A stretch of DNA of 64,000 nt from Mycetocola miduiensis (GTDB lineage: Bacteria; Actinomycetota; Actinomycetes; Actinomycetales; Microbacteriaceae). The position numbers were made by a program, and so were the translations under genes. The stretch is taken from the NCBI RefSeq assembly GCF_900115155.1, contig NZ_FOVM01000001.1:310001-374000 (forward strand), read 5' to 3'. Under the pieces are notes generated by a model, which was given only the letters and a program-made list of their open reading frames with translations, was not told where the DNA came from and did no database searches. How positions within the stretch are numbered: position 1 is the stretch's first letter; every line of letters starts with the position of its first letter. Below, piece by piece: positions 51,176 to 59,967 of the stretch.

Positions 51176-51370
51176 TCATGCGGTGTCAGCGACATGCGTC
51201 GCGACGACGTGGGCGACCGCGGACTCAGGAACGCGAAACGACCGCCCGAAACGGATGGCCGGCAACTCGCCTGCGTGAACCATGCGATAGACCGTCATCT
51301 TCGACACCCGCATCATGTCGGCAACTTCGGCAACGGTCAGAAAACGAACGTCTTCCAATCCGTTGACCAT
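51176..51370 (-). CDS. Excisionase-type helix-turn-helix protein
   Basis: 64 residues. FLTVAEVADMMRVSKMTVYR and LPAIRFGRSFRVPESAV form a MerR-like/excisionase winged helix. It looks like the small DNA-binding protein encoded beside bS22 in actinobacteria (Rv0500A type), not a phage excisionase; there is no integrase or attachment site nearby. AGGAG lies five bases before the ATG. Its targets are unknown. Confidence 0.87.
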   Translation of the reverse strand: MVNGLEDVRFLTVAEVADMMRVSKMTVYRMVHAGELPAIRFGRSFRVPESAVAHVVATHVADTA

Positions 51371-51455
51371 GGTGTCTCCTGACGGGCGTGCATCTGATGA
51401 TGGCTCAATCGTGGCCCACTCTAGCCCCCACGAGCTCCCGATGTCGAGGCTCGGT

Positions 51456-51893
51456 CTACTTGCCCAGTTTCTTGCTCACGGCCTGGACGGCTGTGGAAAC
51501 GCGGTGGGTGGTGTCTGCGACCGCGTGCCCGATGGCATCCGCCATCTGCTTCGCCTGGCCGGTCAGGGCGTGCTCTCCGAGCCCGACGGCCTCGGCGATG
51601 TCGAAGTCGACACTGAGAAAGGGGATGAGCCAGTCTTCGACGGTTTCCAGGGGGCTGTACTCGAGGCGGTAGTAGCGGTGCTGCCCTTCTTCGCGCACGA
51701 CGACGAGGCCCGCCTCACGCAAAACCTTGAGGTGCTTCGACACCGTCGGCTGGCTGAGGCCGAGTGCGGTGACGATTTCGGAGACGCTCGTCCCGCCGTG
51801 CGAGATGGTCGAATCGCTCTCGTATCGGTCGAGGAGGATCTGCAGAATGTCACGCCGAGTGGCGTCTGCAATCACGTCAAAAATGTCAGCCAT
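51456..51893 (-). CDS. ArsR-family transcriptional regulator
   Basis: 145 residues. IFDVIADATRRDILQILLDR, SVSEIVTALGLSQPTVSKHL, KVLREAGLVVVREEGQHRYY give a clear winged-helix ArsR/SmtB DNA-binding domain (residues 3-95). No Cys metal site is present, so the signal is probably not a metal. The C-terminal helix is amphipathic. It is divergent from the TrkH gene, 72 bp away, and may control potassium uptake. Confidence 0.88.
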   Translation of the reverse strand: MADIFDVIADATRRDILQILLDRYESDSTISHGGTSVSEIVTALGLSQPTVSKHLKVLREAGLVVVREEGQHRYYRLEYSPLETVEDWLIPFLSVDFDIAEAVGLGEHALTGQAKQMADAIGHAVADTTHRVSTAVQAVSKKLGK

Positions 51894-51965
51894 GCCCCAA
51901 GGCTAGTGACTCTCAGCACGGAGTACCATGACAACGGTCCCAACCAAGCCAAGAACGGGGGAACC

Positions 51966-53408
51966 GTGGCAGGCAACATCACCGACGCACGGCCCCACAT
52001 CCTCGTCCGCTCCGGATTGGGCCGGGTGCGGGAGCTGATCGACAACTTCACCGGCGAGTCTCCGTCGCGCTTCGCGATCCTGATCTTCTCAGCGCTGATC
52101 CTCGTCTTCACCCTGTTGTTCTCACTCCCGATCGCGTCATCCTCCCGAACCTGGACCCCGTTGGCGGACTCCTTCTTCACCGCCGTTTCCGTCATCTGTG
52201 TCACCGGCCTTTCGACCGTCGACATGGCGACGCACTGGTCGGTCGTCGGGCACATCCTCGTCTACGTCGGCGTGCAGATCGGTGCTGTCGGCGTCCTGAC
52301 CCTGGCATCGATCCTCGGAATGGTGATCTCGCGGCGCCTTGGCCTGCGGGCGAAGCTCATGGCGGCGAGCGACTCCAACCCGATGCGCGGGCACCGCGGC
52401 CCCGTCGCTGAGGGCCAGGCCGTGCGGCTCGGCGAAATCGGCAGCATGCTGGCCACGGTGGCGCTGAGCCTTGTCGTCATCGAAGCGGCTATCGCGATCC
52501 TGTTGTTTCCCCGAATGCTCATCGACGGCATCCCGCTTGGCAATGCCGTCTGGCACAGCCTGTATTACTCGGCGATGGCGTTCACCAATACCGGGTTCAC
52601 GCCGAACGCCGAAGGGCTGGGCACGTTCGCGAACGACTACTGGTTCCTGTCCATCCTCATGCTCGGTGTCTTCCTCGGCGCCCTCGGCTTCCCCGTCATC
52701 TATGCGCTCAAGCGCCACATGTTCCACACGCGGTTCTGGTCGCTGCACGTCAAGCTCACCGTTCTCACCACGCTCGTCCTGCTGGTCCTCGGTGCAGGCG
52801 TCTTCGCCCTTCTCGAGTTCGATAATCCGAGGACGTTCGGGAATCTCAACGCCAGCGACACGGTCTTCCAGTCGTTCTTCCTATCGATGATGACAAGGTC
52901 GGGCGGTTTTGCGTCGATCGAGATCTCCGATCTGAACGGCTCAAGCCTGCTCGTCGCTGACATGCTCATGTTCATCGGCGGCGGCTCAGCGTCAACCGGT
53001 GGTGGCATCAAAGTGACGACGCTCGCAGTCATCTTCCTCGCCGCCATGGCCGAGGCCAAGGGCAGCCCAGACATGGAAGCCTTCGGGCGCCGCGTTCCAC
53101 CCGACGTGCTGAGGGTCGCCCTGAGCGTCGTGCTGTGGGGCGCAACCATCGTCGCCCTCTCGTGCATCACGCTCCTGCAGATGACGAAAGCGCCTCTTGA
53201 CCACGTGCTCTTCGACGTAATTTCGGCGTTCGGCACGGTCGGGCTGTCCACCGGCCTCACCGGTGACCTCGAGAACCCGGCGAAGTATGTGTTGGCCATG
53301 ACAATGTTCCTCGGCCGAGTTGGTACAGTGACACTCGCCGCGGCGGTCGCCGCGACCACGAGCTCCAAGCTCTACCGCAGACCCGAAGAAAGGCCCATTG
53401 TTGGTTGA
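51966..53408 (+). CDS. TrkH-family potassium uptake channel subunit
   Basis: 480 residues. The four selectivity-filter P-loops are present: SVICVTGLST, AFTNTGFTP, MTRSGGFASIE and FGTVGLSTG, each with the central glycine. Helices between them complete the channel fold of TrkH/KtrB. The GTG at 51966 has GGGGGA upstream; the open frame further upstream is antisense to the ArsR gene. Its stop overlaps the TrkA start, so the pair is co-translated. Confidence 0.92.
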   Translation: MAGNITDARPHILVRSGLGRVRELIDNFTGESPSRFAILIFSALILVFTLLFSLPIASSSRTWTPLADSFFTAVSVICVTGLSTVDMATHWSVVGHILVYVGVQIGAVGVLTLASILGMVISRRLGLRAKLMAASDSNPMRGHRGPVAEGQAVRLGEIGSMLATVALSLVVIEAAIAILLFPRMLIDGIPLGNAVWHSLYYSAMAFTNTGFTPNAEGLGTFANDYWFLSILMLGVFLGALGFPVIYALKRHMFHTRFWSLHVKLTVLTTLVLLVLGAGVFALLEFDNPRTFGNLNASDTVFQSFFLSMMTRSGGFASIEISDLNGSSLLVADMLMFIGGGSASTGGGIKVTTLAVIFLAAMAEAKGSPDMEAFGRRVPPDVLRVALSVVLWGATIVALSCITLLQMTKAPLDHVLFDVISAFGTVGLSTGLTGDLENPAKYVLAMTMFLGRVGTVTLAAAVAATTSSKLYRRPEERPIVG

Positions 53409-54072
53409 CCGGATCAAGCACGATGCCCCCGTCCTCATCATCGGGCTCGGTCGCTTCGGAGCAGCGTGCGCCGGCGAACTCGACCGGCTCGACCGTGAGG
53501 TTCTCGCGATCGACGAGGGCGCCGAACTCGTGCAGAAGTGGTCGGAGCGGATCACGCACACCGTCCAGGCCGACGCCCGCAATATCGAGGCGCTCAAGCA
53601 GGTAGGCGCGCAGGACTTCTCGATCGCCGTTGTCGCCGTCGGATCGTCGATCGAGGCGAGCGTGCTCATCACCGCGAACCTCGTCGACCTGAAGATTCCG
53701 CAGATCTGGGCCAAGGCCGTTTCGCAGTCCCACGGCAAGATCCTCGCCCGGGTCGGCGCCAACCACGTCATCTACCCGGAGGCTGAGGCGGGAGAACGCG
53801 TCGCCCACCTGGTGAGCGGGCGGATGCTCGACTTCATTCAGTTCGACGACGACTTCGCCCTCGTGAAGATGTACCCGCCGAAACCGATCCGCGGCCTCCC
53901 CCTCGGCAAGAGCGGCGTCCGTTCCAAGTACCGGATCACGGTCGTCGGTGTGAAGTCGCCTGGTAAGCCGTTCACCTACGCCACAGCGGAGACCATCGTC
54001 ACCGACCACGACCTCATCATCGTGTCAGGCACGACGGGCGACATCGAGAAGTTCGCCGCCCTCACGAGCTAG
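53401..54072 (+). CDS. TrkA/KtrA potassium channel regulatory subunit
   Basis: 223 residues. RCK-N Rossmann fold with LIIGLGRFGAACAGEL near residue 10, acidic end of beta-2 (AIDEGAE), then QADARNIEAL; the RCK-C domain covers about 140-220. It gates TrkH in response to nucleotides. The start is TTG: AAAGG lies seven bases before the TTG at 53401 (a TTG one codon earlier is also possible). It overlaps the TrkH stop by a few bases. Confidence 0.92.
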   Translation: MVDRIKHDAPVLIIGLGRFGAACAGELDRLDREVLAIDEGAELVQKWSERITHTVQADARNIEALKQVGAQDFSIAVVAVGSSIEASVLITANLVDLKIPQIWAKAVSQSHGKILARVGANHVIYPEAEAGERVAHLVSGRMLDFIQFDDDFALVKMYPPKPIRGLPLGKSGVRSKYRITVVGVKSPGKPFTYATAETIVTDHDLIIVSGTTGDIEKFAALTS

Positions 54073-54095
54073 CGGCGGATGCCTCCCCGCGCCTG

Positions 54096-54150
54096 TTCAC
54101 TCGTTCCGGACGAAAGCATCCGGCGCGCCGGGTGAAGCCGACCGAAGCGG
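54096..54150. repeat. Intergenic repeat, family R3 copy 3
   Basis: Starts TTCACTCGTTCCGGACG. It matches 30 of 40 bases of copy 1 at 8277. CCGGACG pairs partly with CATCCGG. It lies 23 bp after the TrkA stop and before the convergent nanE stop. Confidence 0.6.
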
Positions 54151-54156
54151 GTGAAA

Positions 54157-54834
54157 TCAGTTCAGCGCGGAGACGAACCACGACGTGATGGTCGTCGGAT
54201 GCGTGATCGCCGTGCCGACGACGACGGCGAACGCCCCCGCGTCTGCGGCCATCCGGGCCTGCTCCGGGGTGTGGATCCGACCCTCAGCGACGACCGGCAG
54301 GTCCAGACTCGCGACCAGCTGGGCGAGCAGCTCGAGGTCGGGCCCTTCCGTCTTCTCCCGCTCGGGCGTGTAACCGGCCAGGGTGGTTCCGATGATGTCC
54401 GCACCAGCGTCGGCTGCAGCGACGCCGTCGTCGAAGCTACCCACGTCGGCCATCACGAGGGCGTCGGTACGCGAATGGATGGCGTCGATGGTCTGCTGCA
54501 GGGTGAGCCCGTCCGGCCGGGATCGGCGAGTTCCGTCGATGGCGACGATCTCCGACCCGGCCGCGACCACGGCGATGGCGTCGTCGAGGGTAGGCGTGAT
54601 GAAGACTCCACCGGACCCGACCTTCACGAGGCCGATCTGGGGCACGCCAACCGACTGATGAATCAACCGGATGTCATCCAGCCCCTGCGCGCGAATCGCG
54701 GCGGCTCCGCCGGCGACGGCAGCCTGCGCCATCAGCGACATCGCCCTGGAATCGCGGAGCGGCTCGCCTGGATATGCCTGGCACGAGACGATCAGCCGGC
54801 CCCTGAGGGCCTCCAGAAAGGCAGGATGGGTCAT
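54157..54834 (-). CDS. nanE: N-acetylmannosamine-6-phosphate 2-epimerase
   Basis: 225 residues, TIM barrel. RLIVSCQAYPGEPLRDSRAM at the N-terminus, AIRAQGLDDIRLI, VAIDGTRRSRPDGLTL, and the late motifs VVAEGRIHTPEQA and VVVGTAITHPT match NanE. It converts ManNAc-6-phosphate to GlcNAc-6-phosphate. The ATG overlaps the GntR stop by four bases. It is the last gene of the amino-sugar import operon. Confidence 0.92.
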   Translation of the reverse strand: MTHPAFLEALRGRLIVSCQAYPGEPLRDSRAMSLMAQAAVAGGAAAIRAQGLDDIRLIHQSVGVPQIGLVKVGSGGVFITPTLDDAIAVVAAGSEIVAIDGTRRSRPDGLTLQQTIDAIHSRTDALVMADVGSFDDGVAAADAGADIIGTTLAGYTPEREKTEGPDLELLAQLVASLDLPVVAEGRIHTPEQARMAADAGAFAVVVGTAITHPTTITSWFVSALN

Positions 54835-55559
54835 TTGTCGCCGCTCTCTCGCGTTACCGCCATCTGGAAGCTGTACCGATCCCCGCGGTAGATGGTCCGC
54901 GCGTATTCGATGGGAAGGCCACGTCGGTCGGTTGCGATCCGGTCGATCTCGAGGGCGGCAGAGCCCGCGGGGACACCGAGCAGGGTGCTGGATTCCGCGT
55001 CAAGGATCGCAGCCTGGATCTCCTGCTCCGCACGGTAGATCTCGTACCCGCGCTCGCTGAGCTGGACATACAGGGAGACTCGAGCATCGAAATCCTCGAT
55101 CGGCAGGACGTCGCCGGGAAGGTACACCGTCTCGATCGCCATTGGGTTGCCGTCTGCGAGACGTAACCGGCGGATCCTGGTGCATTCCGCGCCGGGGCTG
55201 AGCCGTAACCGACTCGCCGTCTTCGAAGAGGCGTCGGTGCGGGAAATCTCGAGCACACGGGACGAGGGAACGTGCCCCCTGCTCACCATGTCTTCGGTGA
55301 AGGATGTCAGCTTCGGTGCTTTCGCGAACAGATTAGGCGATCCGACGTAGGTGCCCGAACCGTGGACGTTGTAGAGCAGCCCTTCATCGGCCAGGCGCGC
55401 GATAGCGGCACGAACCGTCATTCGGCTCACTCCATGGATTTCCATCAGTTCGCGCTCAGAAGGGAGGGCATCGTTCGGTTGCAATGAATCGGTGATCATG
55501 GCCCGGATGCCGGCCGCGACGATCTCATATTTGTGTCGGCGGGCGCTGTCGACGGTCAT
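54831..55559 (-). CDS. GntR-family regulator (HutC/UTRA, DasR/NagR-like)
   Basis: 242 residues. wHTH with PSERELMEIHGVSRMTVRAA and LYNVHGSGTYVGSP, followed by a UTRA effector domain (KLTSFTEDMVSRGHVPSSRV, DRIATDRRGLPIEYARTIYR). This is the DasR/NagR layout, proteins that bind GlcN-6-P or GlcNAc-6-P and release dre sites. A dre-like 16-mer lies upstream of the operon at 58751. The ATG at 55559 overlaps the permease stop by four bases and has GAAGGG upstream; the longer frame reads into the permease in the wrong phase. Confidence 0.9.
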   Translation of the reverse strand: MTVDSARRHKYEIVAAGIRAMITDSLQPNDALPSERELMEIHGVSRMTVRAAIARLADEGLLYNVHGSGTYVGSPNLFAKAPKLTSFTEDMVSRGHVPSSRVLEISRTDASSKTASRLRLSPGAECTRIRRLRLADGNPMAIETVYLPGDVLPIEDFDARVSLYVQLSERGYEIYRAEQEIQAAILDAESSTLLGVPAGSAALEIDRIATDRRGLPIEYARTIYRGDRYSFQMAVTRESGDK

Positions 55560-56440
55560 CCCTTCACAGCTCCTGCCGAGAGTCCACTGACCAGGTAACG
55601 CTGGGCGAAAACCGCGAAAAGAAGCGGTGGAAGGGTAGACAGGAACGAGGCCGCCGAGATGTCGCCCCAGCGAATCCCCGTGCTCGTAACGAAGTTGCTT
55701 GCCCCGAGCGTCACGGGCGTGGCATTCGAGGATGAGAGCACGAGGGCGAACAGGTAGTCGTTCCACGAGAAGATGAAAACAAGCACCGCTACAGCGACGA
55801 CCGTGGAGGCAAGCATCGGCAACACGATCGAGTACAAAGTTCTGAAGATGCCCGCACCGTCGACCGACCCGGCCTCTTCGACTTCCGTCGGAATGTCACG
55901 GAGCCCGGCGGCGAGCAGGATGATCGCGAGCGGCAGGTTGAGGAAGGTGTTCGCGAGGATCAGCCCGGGAATCGAGTCCTGCAGCCCGAGGTTGGAGAAC
56001 AGGATGAAGAAGGGAACGACGAAGAAAATCGCCGGGAGGAGACGTAAGCCTGACGCTGAATCGATGATCCATCGACCGCCGAAACCGAGCCGCACGATGG
56101 CGTAGGTGGCGGGAACGGCGATCACAAGGACCAAGATTACGGTGCCGATCGCGATCGCCGCCGAGTTCACGAAGAACTTCGGGAAGTCGTAGCCGGAAGC
56201 GTAGAGGACGTTCGCGTAGTGGTCGAGCGTCGCATTTTGGGGCAACCCGATCGGGTTACGCGCGATCTCACCATCCGGTTTCATGCTGACCAGAATCGCG
56301 TTCAGCAGCGGAATGTTGATCGCGATGGCAATCGCGCCGATCAAGAGTGTGAAGAGCCACCGACTGGGTCGACGGTCGCGGCTGCGCCGAACGGATGCGA
56401 GCGCGTCGTGGTGCGTATCAGGTTCGGTGATGGTGGTCAT
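55556..56440 (-). CDS. Sugar ABC transporter permease (MalG type)
   Basis: 294 residues, six hydrophobic helices. The EAA loop, EEAGSVDGAGIFRTLYSIVL, docks the ATPase. N-terminus is cytosolic and basic (RRSRDRRPSR). It is a CUT1-class permease for oligo- or amino-sugars. The ATG at 56440 has GGAGG nine bases upstream and follows the first permease's stop directly. Its stop overlaps the GntR start. There is no ATPase gene in this operon. Confidence 0.92.
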   Translation of the reverse strand: MTTITEPDTHHDALASVRRSRDRRPSRWLFTLLIGAIAIAINIPLLNAILVSMKPDGEIARNPIGLPQNATLDHYANVLYASGYDFPKFFVNSAAIAIGTVILVLVIAVPATYAIVRLGFGGRWIIDSASGLRLLPAIFFVVPFFILFSNLGLQDSIPGLILANTFLNLPLAIILLAAGLRDIPTEVEEAGSVDGAGIFRTLYSIVLPMLASTVVAVAVLVFIFSWNDYLFALVLSSSNATPVTLGASNFVTSTGIRWGDISAASFLSTLPPLLFAVFAQRYLVSGLSAGAVKG

Positions 56441-56441
56441 A

Positions 56442-57326
56442 TCACTTGCCCTCCATTCCGGTAGACGCGATTCGTTTGACGATGAACGGCACGAAGGGCA
56501 GCAGGCAGATGAGAACGACCAGCGAGGCGGCTGCTGCCTTGCCAAAATCACCCTGCTCGAAGGCGACCTTATAGATGTAGATGCTCAAGGTTGTCGTAGT
56601 GGTACCCGGCCCACCAGCTGTGAGGACGTAGATGACGTCGAACGTCCTGATGGCGTCGATGGCTCGAAGGAAGAACGCAGCGAACAGTACGGGCTTGAGC
56701 ACAGGAAGCACGATGTGCCAGAGCTGGCGGAAGAAATGTGCACCGTCCACCGACGAGGCCTCGAGCAGCTCCCGGGGGAAGGATTGCAGGCCAGCGTAGA
56801 TGATGAGGAACGTGAACGGCGTCCATTGAAGGATGTCGAGGACGACGAGCAGAGGGATCACGGATGACGGCGAGAAGAGCGAGACGCTGAGACCAACGCT
56901 CTGGAGGAGGGCGGGTATCGCGCCGATGTCCTCATTGAGGAGCAGCCGGAACATGATCCCGAGCAGTGCGGGAGCGATCATGATCGGTAGCAGCGTAAGG
57001 GTGAAGAAGAGCTTCTTGCCCGGGAATTTGCGATCGAAGAGCAGCGCCAGACCGAAGCCCAGAACCATCTCGCAGGCAACGACGACGGCGGCGAAGAGCG
57101 CCGTGAACCCCGCCGCATTGAGGAACGCTGGCTTGGCGAAGATGCTGACGAAGTTGTCGACGCCGTTGAAGGCTTCGGTCGGATCGAGAAGCGACTTCGA
57201 TGTGAAGGCCGTCGCGATGCCGGATGCCAACGGGTAAGCGACGAACACAAGAGCGAAGACGACGAGCGGAACGCTGAGCAGCAAGGCCGCCGCGTTCTTC
57301 TTCCGGTGAGCAAGGGTCTGGGCCAT
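56442..57326 (-). CDS. Sugar ABC transporter permease (MalF type)
   Basis: 294 residues, six hydrophobic helices, EAA loop LEASSVDGAHFFRQLWHIVL. It pairs with the MalG-type permease to form the membrane channel. The ATG at 57326 has GGGAAG four bases upstream; a TTG 12 bases earlier is also in frame. It follows the binding-protein gene with an 85-bp gap that contains a GGGCCC-rich short hairpin (around 57364-57385), which might lower expression of the permeases relative to the binding protein. Confidence 0.9.
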   Translation of the reverse strand: MAQTLAHRKKNAAALLLSVPLVVFALVFVAYPLASGIATAFTSKSLLDPTEAFNGVDNFVSIFAKPAFLNAAGFTALFAAVVVACEMVLGFGLALLFDRKFPGKKLFFTLTLLPIMIAPALLGIMFRLLLNEDIGAIPALLQSVGLSVSLFSPSSVIPLLVVLDILQWTPFTFLIIYAGLQSFPRELLEASSVDGAHFFRQLWHIVLPVLKPVLFAAFFLRAIDAIRTFDVIYVLTAGGPGTTTTTLSIYIYKVAFEQGDFGKAAAASLVVLICLLPFVPFIVKRIASTGMEGK

Positions 57327-57411
57327 CTGGCTTCCCAATCGGTGTGGTTCAGAGCTTGAGGGAGGGGCCCGCCGAAGCGGCGGGCCCCTCTGTCGGGGGA
57401 ATACGCTCCGG

Positions 57412-58737
57412 CTAGTCGAGAAGCTCCTGAAGCGACTCGTTGGCGTTCTTCACGGCTTCGTCGACCGGCGTCTGACCCACCCACGCGCCGCTCAGGGCCT
57501 CGGCGATCGCGCTGTACGCCTGGAACGTCTTCGGGAACACCGGCTCGGAGTATCCGTAATCGCTGATCGACTCCGATACCTTGCCGAATGCCGGGTTGAG
57601 CGACTCGTTGGCCGAGAGGACGTCGGGCATCGCCGGGATGCCCCCGGCTTCCGCGTACGCCGTCATCGCGTCTGTGGTGGCGAGGTAGCTCAGGAGCGTC
57701 TTCGCGGCAGCCTTGTTCTTGCTGTACTTATTCAGCGAAACCGACAGCGCGTGGACGTGGGTCTGGCCGCCCGGCACGGGGGCGATGGCGATCTTGCCGG
57801 CGACATCCGGCGACTGTTCCGGGTCGTTCAGCGCTGCGAATGCCGCAGACCACTGCATGGCAAATGCGACGTTGCCCGACTGGAGCGCAGCCTGGGTCTC
57901 AGGGAATTCGGCCTGGGCACTGTCCGGGGACGTCCACTTGTTTGTGTAGATGTCTGCGTAGAGCTGCACGGCCTTCTTACCTTCCTCGCTGTCGAGCGTC
58001 GCTGTGCCGTCTTCGGCCCAGTTTCCGCCGTAGCCCCACAGCACATCGTTCCAGATCATCGTGTTGTAGAGGAGGTTCTTGGCCTGCAGGATCGTGCCGT
58101 ACTGGGTGGGTGAGTCCGGGTTGGTCGAGGTGGAGAAGTATGCGGACATCGCCTTGAAATCGTCGAGATCCCACTCCTGAGGATCTGCCGGTTCACGCTC
58201 CTCACCGAGCACATCGGCGCTGATGGCCTTGTATTCCTCGACCGCGGCTGGGTCGTTCAGCAGCCCGTCGATCAGGTCCTGGCGGTACAGGAGAAAGTGG
58301 TTGCTGACGTCGAGCGGCAACGCGTACAGCTTGTCGTTGTAGGTGAGCCCTTCGGTCGCGACAGGAAAGTAGTTCGATGTGTCGATGTCATCGAGTGGCT
58401 CCAACGACGGCGAGAACTGGCCGACGTTGTAGGAGGCGGTCCAGTAGATATCGACTTCGCTGGACTTAGAGGACATCAACGCCGTCTCCTTCGAGAAGGT
58501 GTCCTGTCGCGACAGGAGGACGAGATCAACGGTGATGTCGTCTTCCTTGCCCTGCCCTGCGTTGTATGCGTCGACAACCTTCTTCATGGCGTCGCCCTCG
58601 GGGCCGGGCCAGGCGACCATCTTGACTGTCCCTGTCCCGTCACCGTCGTCGCCGTTGCTTCCTCCGCCGGCGCATCCCGCCAGCATGGTTGCCGACACAA
58701 GGAGCGCCCCGATGGCGCCGATTTTCTTGCTGAGCAT
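57412..58737 (-). CDS. Sugar-binding lipoprotein of ABC transporter
   Basis: 441 residues. Lipoprotein signal with lipobox MLAGCAGG (Cys at about 22), then a Gly/Asp-rich linker and a family 1 solute-binding fold (VKMVAWPGPEGDAMKKVVDA, VDIYWTASYNVGQFSP, FAMQWSAAFAALNDPEQSP). It sits outside the membrane and captures the sugar. The ATG at 58737 has GGAG six bases upstream. First gene of the operon, with a dre-type operator just upstream. Confidence 0.92.
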   Translation of the reverse strand: MLSKKIGAIGALLVSATMLAGCAGGGSNGDDGDGTGTVKMVAWPGPEGDAMKKVVDAYNAGQGKEDDITVDLVLLSRQDTFSKETALMSSKSSEVDIYWTASYNVGQFSPSLEPLDDIDTSNYFPVATEGLTYNDKLYALPLDVSNHFLLYRQDLIDGLLNDPAAVEEYKAISADVLGEEREPADPQEWDLDDFKAMSAYFSTSTNPDSPTQYGTILQAKNLLYNTMIWNDVLWGYGGNWAEDGTATLDSEEGKKAVQLYADIYTNKWTSPDSAQAEFPETQAALQSGNVAFAMQWSAAFAALNDPEQSPDVAGKIAIAPVPGGQTHVHALSVSLNKYSKNKAAAKTLLSYLATTDAMTAYAEAGGIPAMPDVLSANESLNPAFGKVSESISDYGYSEPVFPKTFQAYSAIAEALSGAWVGQTPVDEAVKNANESLQELLD

Positions 58738-58750
58738 AAGTATCTCCAAA

Positions 58751-58766
58751 ATTGGTATAGACCAGT
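58751..58766. promoter_or_regulatory. dre-type operator (DasR/NagR site) of the amino-sugar operon
   Basis: ATTGGTATAGACCAGT, near-perfect palindrome (TGGT-ATAG-ACCA core). Read on the minus strand it is ACTGGTCTATACCAAT, close to the dre consensus (ACTGGTCTAGACCA(C/G)T). It lies 13 bp before the start codon and so can block transcription. A half-site (ACTGGTCC) occurs at 58847-58854. Confidence 0.8.
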
Positions 58767-58949
58767 TGTGGAGGTCACGCTAACAAAGGTCGGTAAAGGG
58801 TGTCAATGATTGATTTTTCGAGGATGCAAGAGCAGACTGTTACGGACCAGTAGCCCTCGACTGGATGAGGCGCGGCACCGTCGACGGCGCGGTTACCCCT
58901 GGATCGCGGTTAATACCGTCCCGCACGCGGTGGGCGCACCGGGTCGGCG

Positions 58950-59795
58950 TCAGGCGCCCGCCGCGAGTTGCTTCGCGCGCGCGAGCGCAGCATCCGTCGC
59001 CTCGTCGAAGGTGCGCTTCAGGTTCGCCTGCTGCAGCACCGCAACGGCCCGCTCCGTGGTCCCTTTCGGGCTGGTGACCTGGATACGCAGCTGCTCGGGC
59101 GTCTGATCGGACTGGGCGAGCAACTCGGAGGCACCTTGGAACGTTCCGTTCACGAGGACGGCGGCCTGCTCAGCAGTGAATCCCTTGGAGATCGCGGTCT
59201 TCGTCAGCTCCTCTATCAGCAGGAAGACGTAGGCGGGGCCCGAACCCGAGATTGTGCTCAGAGCGTCGAGCTGGCTTTCGGGCACCTCGACGACGGTACC
59301 GACTGTTTCGAAGACGGTGCGGGCGAGTGCAAGGTCTTCGTCGCTCGAGCGTGTGCCCGCTGACAGCCCGGTGACCCCTCGGCCGACCAGGGCCGGCGTG
59401 TTGGGCATCGACCGCAGCACAGGGATGGTGTCGGGCAGGAGCGACTCAAACGTGTCGACCGTCACGCCGGCGGCGACGCTGATGACGATCGTGCCGGGGG
59501 CGAGGGCGCCGGCGATCTCGCGCAGCAGGTCAGGCACCATCGCGGGTTTCACCGCGACGAGGACGATCCGGGCACCCTCGACGGCGGTGCGGTTCGCGTC
59601 TGGCATGTCCTCAAGGGCGAGGGATGTGACGCCGGGTAGTTTCGCGAGTTCGGTCGCCTTGGCGCGAGTCCGGTTGGTGACGCGGATGCCTCCGGTGATT
59701 TTCACTCCCGGCTGCAACAGGCCGGAGAGGATCGCGGACCCCATCGAGCCAGTACCGAGAATCGCAATGGTGGGGATCGTTTCGTCGTCGCTCAC
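58950..59795 (-). CDS. proC: Pyrroline-5-carboxylate reductase
   Basis: 281 residues. Rossmann motif AILGTGSMGSAILSGL near residue 12, VLVAVKPAMVPDLL, SVAAGVTVDTFE, RSMPNTPALVGRGVTG and the C-terminal ISGSGPAYVFLLIEEL with VTSPKGTTERAV. Last step of proline synthesis. The GTG at 59795 is set by TACACT six bases upstream (leaderless). In mycobacteria proC sits beside the HTH/bS22 pair; here they are about 8 kb apart. Confidence 0.94.
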   Translation of the reverse strand: MSDDETIPTIAILGTGSMGSAILSGLLQPGVKITGGIRVTNRTRAKATELAKLPGVTSLALEDMPDANRTAVEGARIVLVAVKPAMVPDLLREIAGALAPGTIVISVAAGVTVDTFESLLPDTIPVLRSMPNTPALVGRGVTGLSAGTRSSDEDLALARTVFETVGTVVEVPESQLDALSTISGSGPAYVFLLIEELTKTAISKGFTAEQAAVLVNGTFQGASELLAQSDQTPEQLRIQVTSPKGTTERAVAVLQQANLKRTFDEATDAALARAKQLAAGA

Positions 59796-59801
59796 CTTGC
59801 C

Positions 59802-59807
59802 AGTGTA
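59802..59807 (-). promoter_or_regulatory. -10 element of proC, leaderless
   Basis: TACACT on the minus strand, 6-nt gap to the GTG at 59795. Confidence 0.65.
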
Positions 59808-59967
59808 TGGGGAGGGCGGTTGCTGGCCAGGGGCTCCAGTCGCGCGAACTGCTCCGAAACCCGCCGCCGAGGTACGTTTGCGCGACCGGAACCCACAGTC
59901 GACAGCAGCCGTCCGCACATGGCACGGTAGGGTGCACAGCTCAGGGGTTCCCTCCCACGTAAGGATG

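Noticed and set aside
51176-51370. Phage excisionase or prophage remnant
   Set aside because: No integrase, attachment repeats or phage genes; the bS22 neighbour marks it as a core actinobacterial gene.
51315-51965. N-terminal extension of the TrkH frame
   Set aside because: Antisense to the ArsR gene; no homology to TrkH; ribosome site precedes the GTG at 51966.
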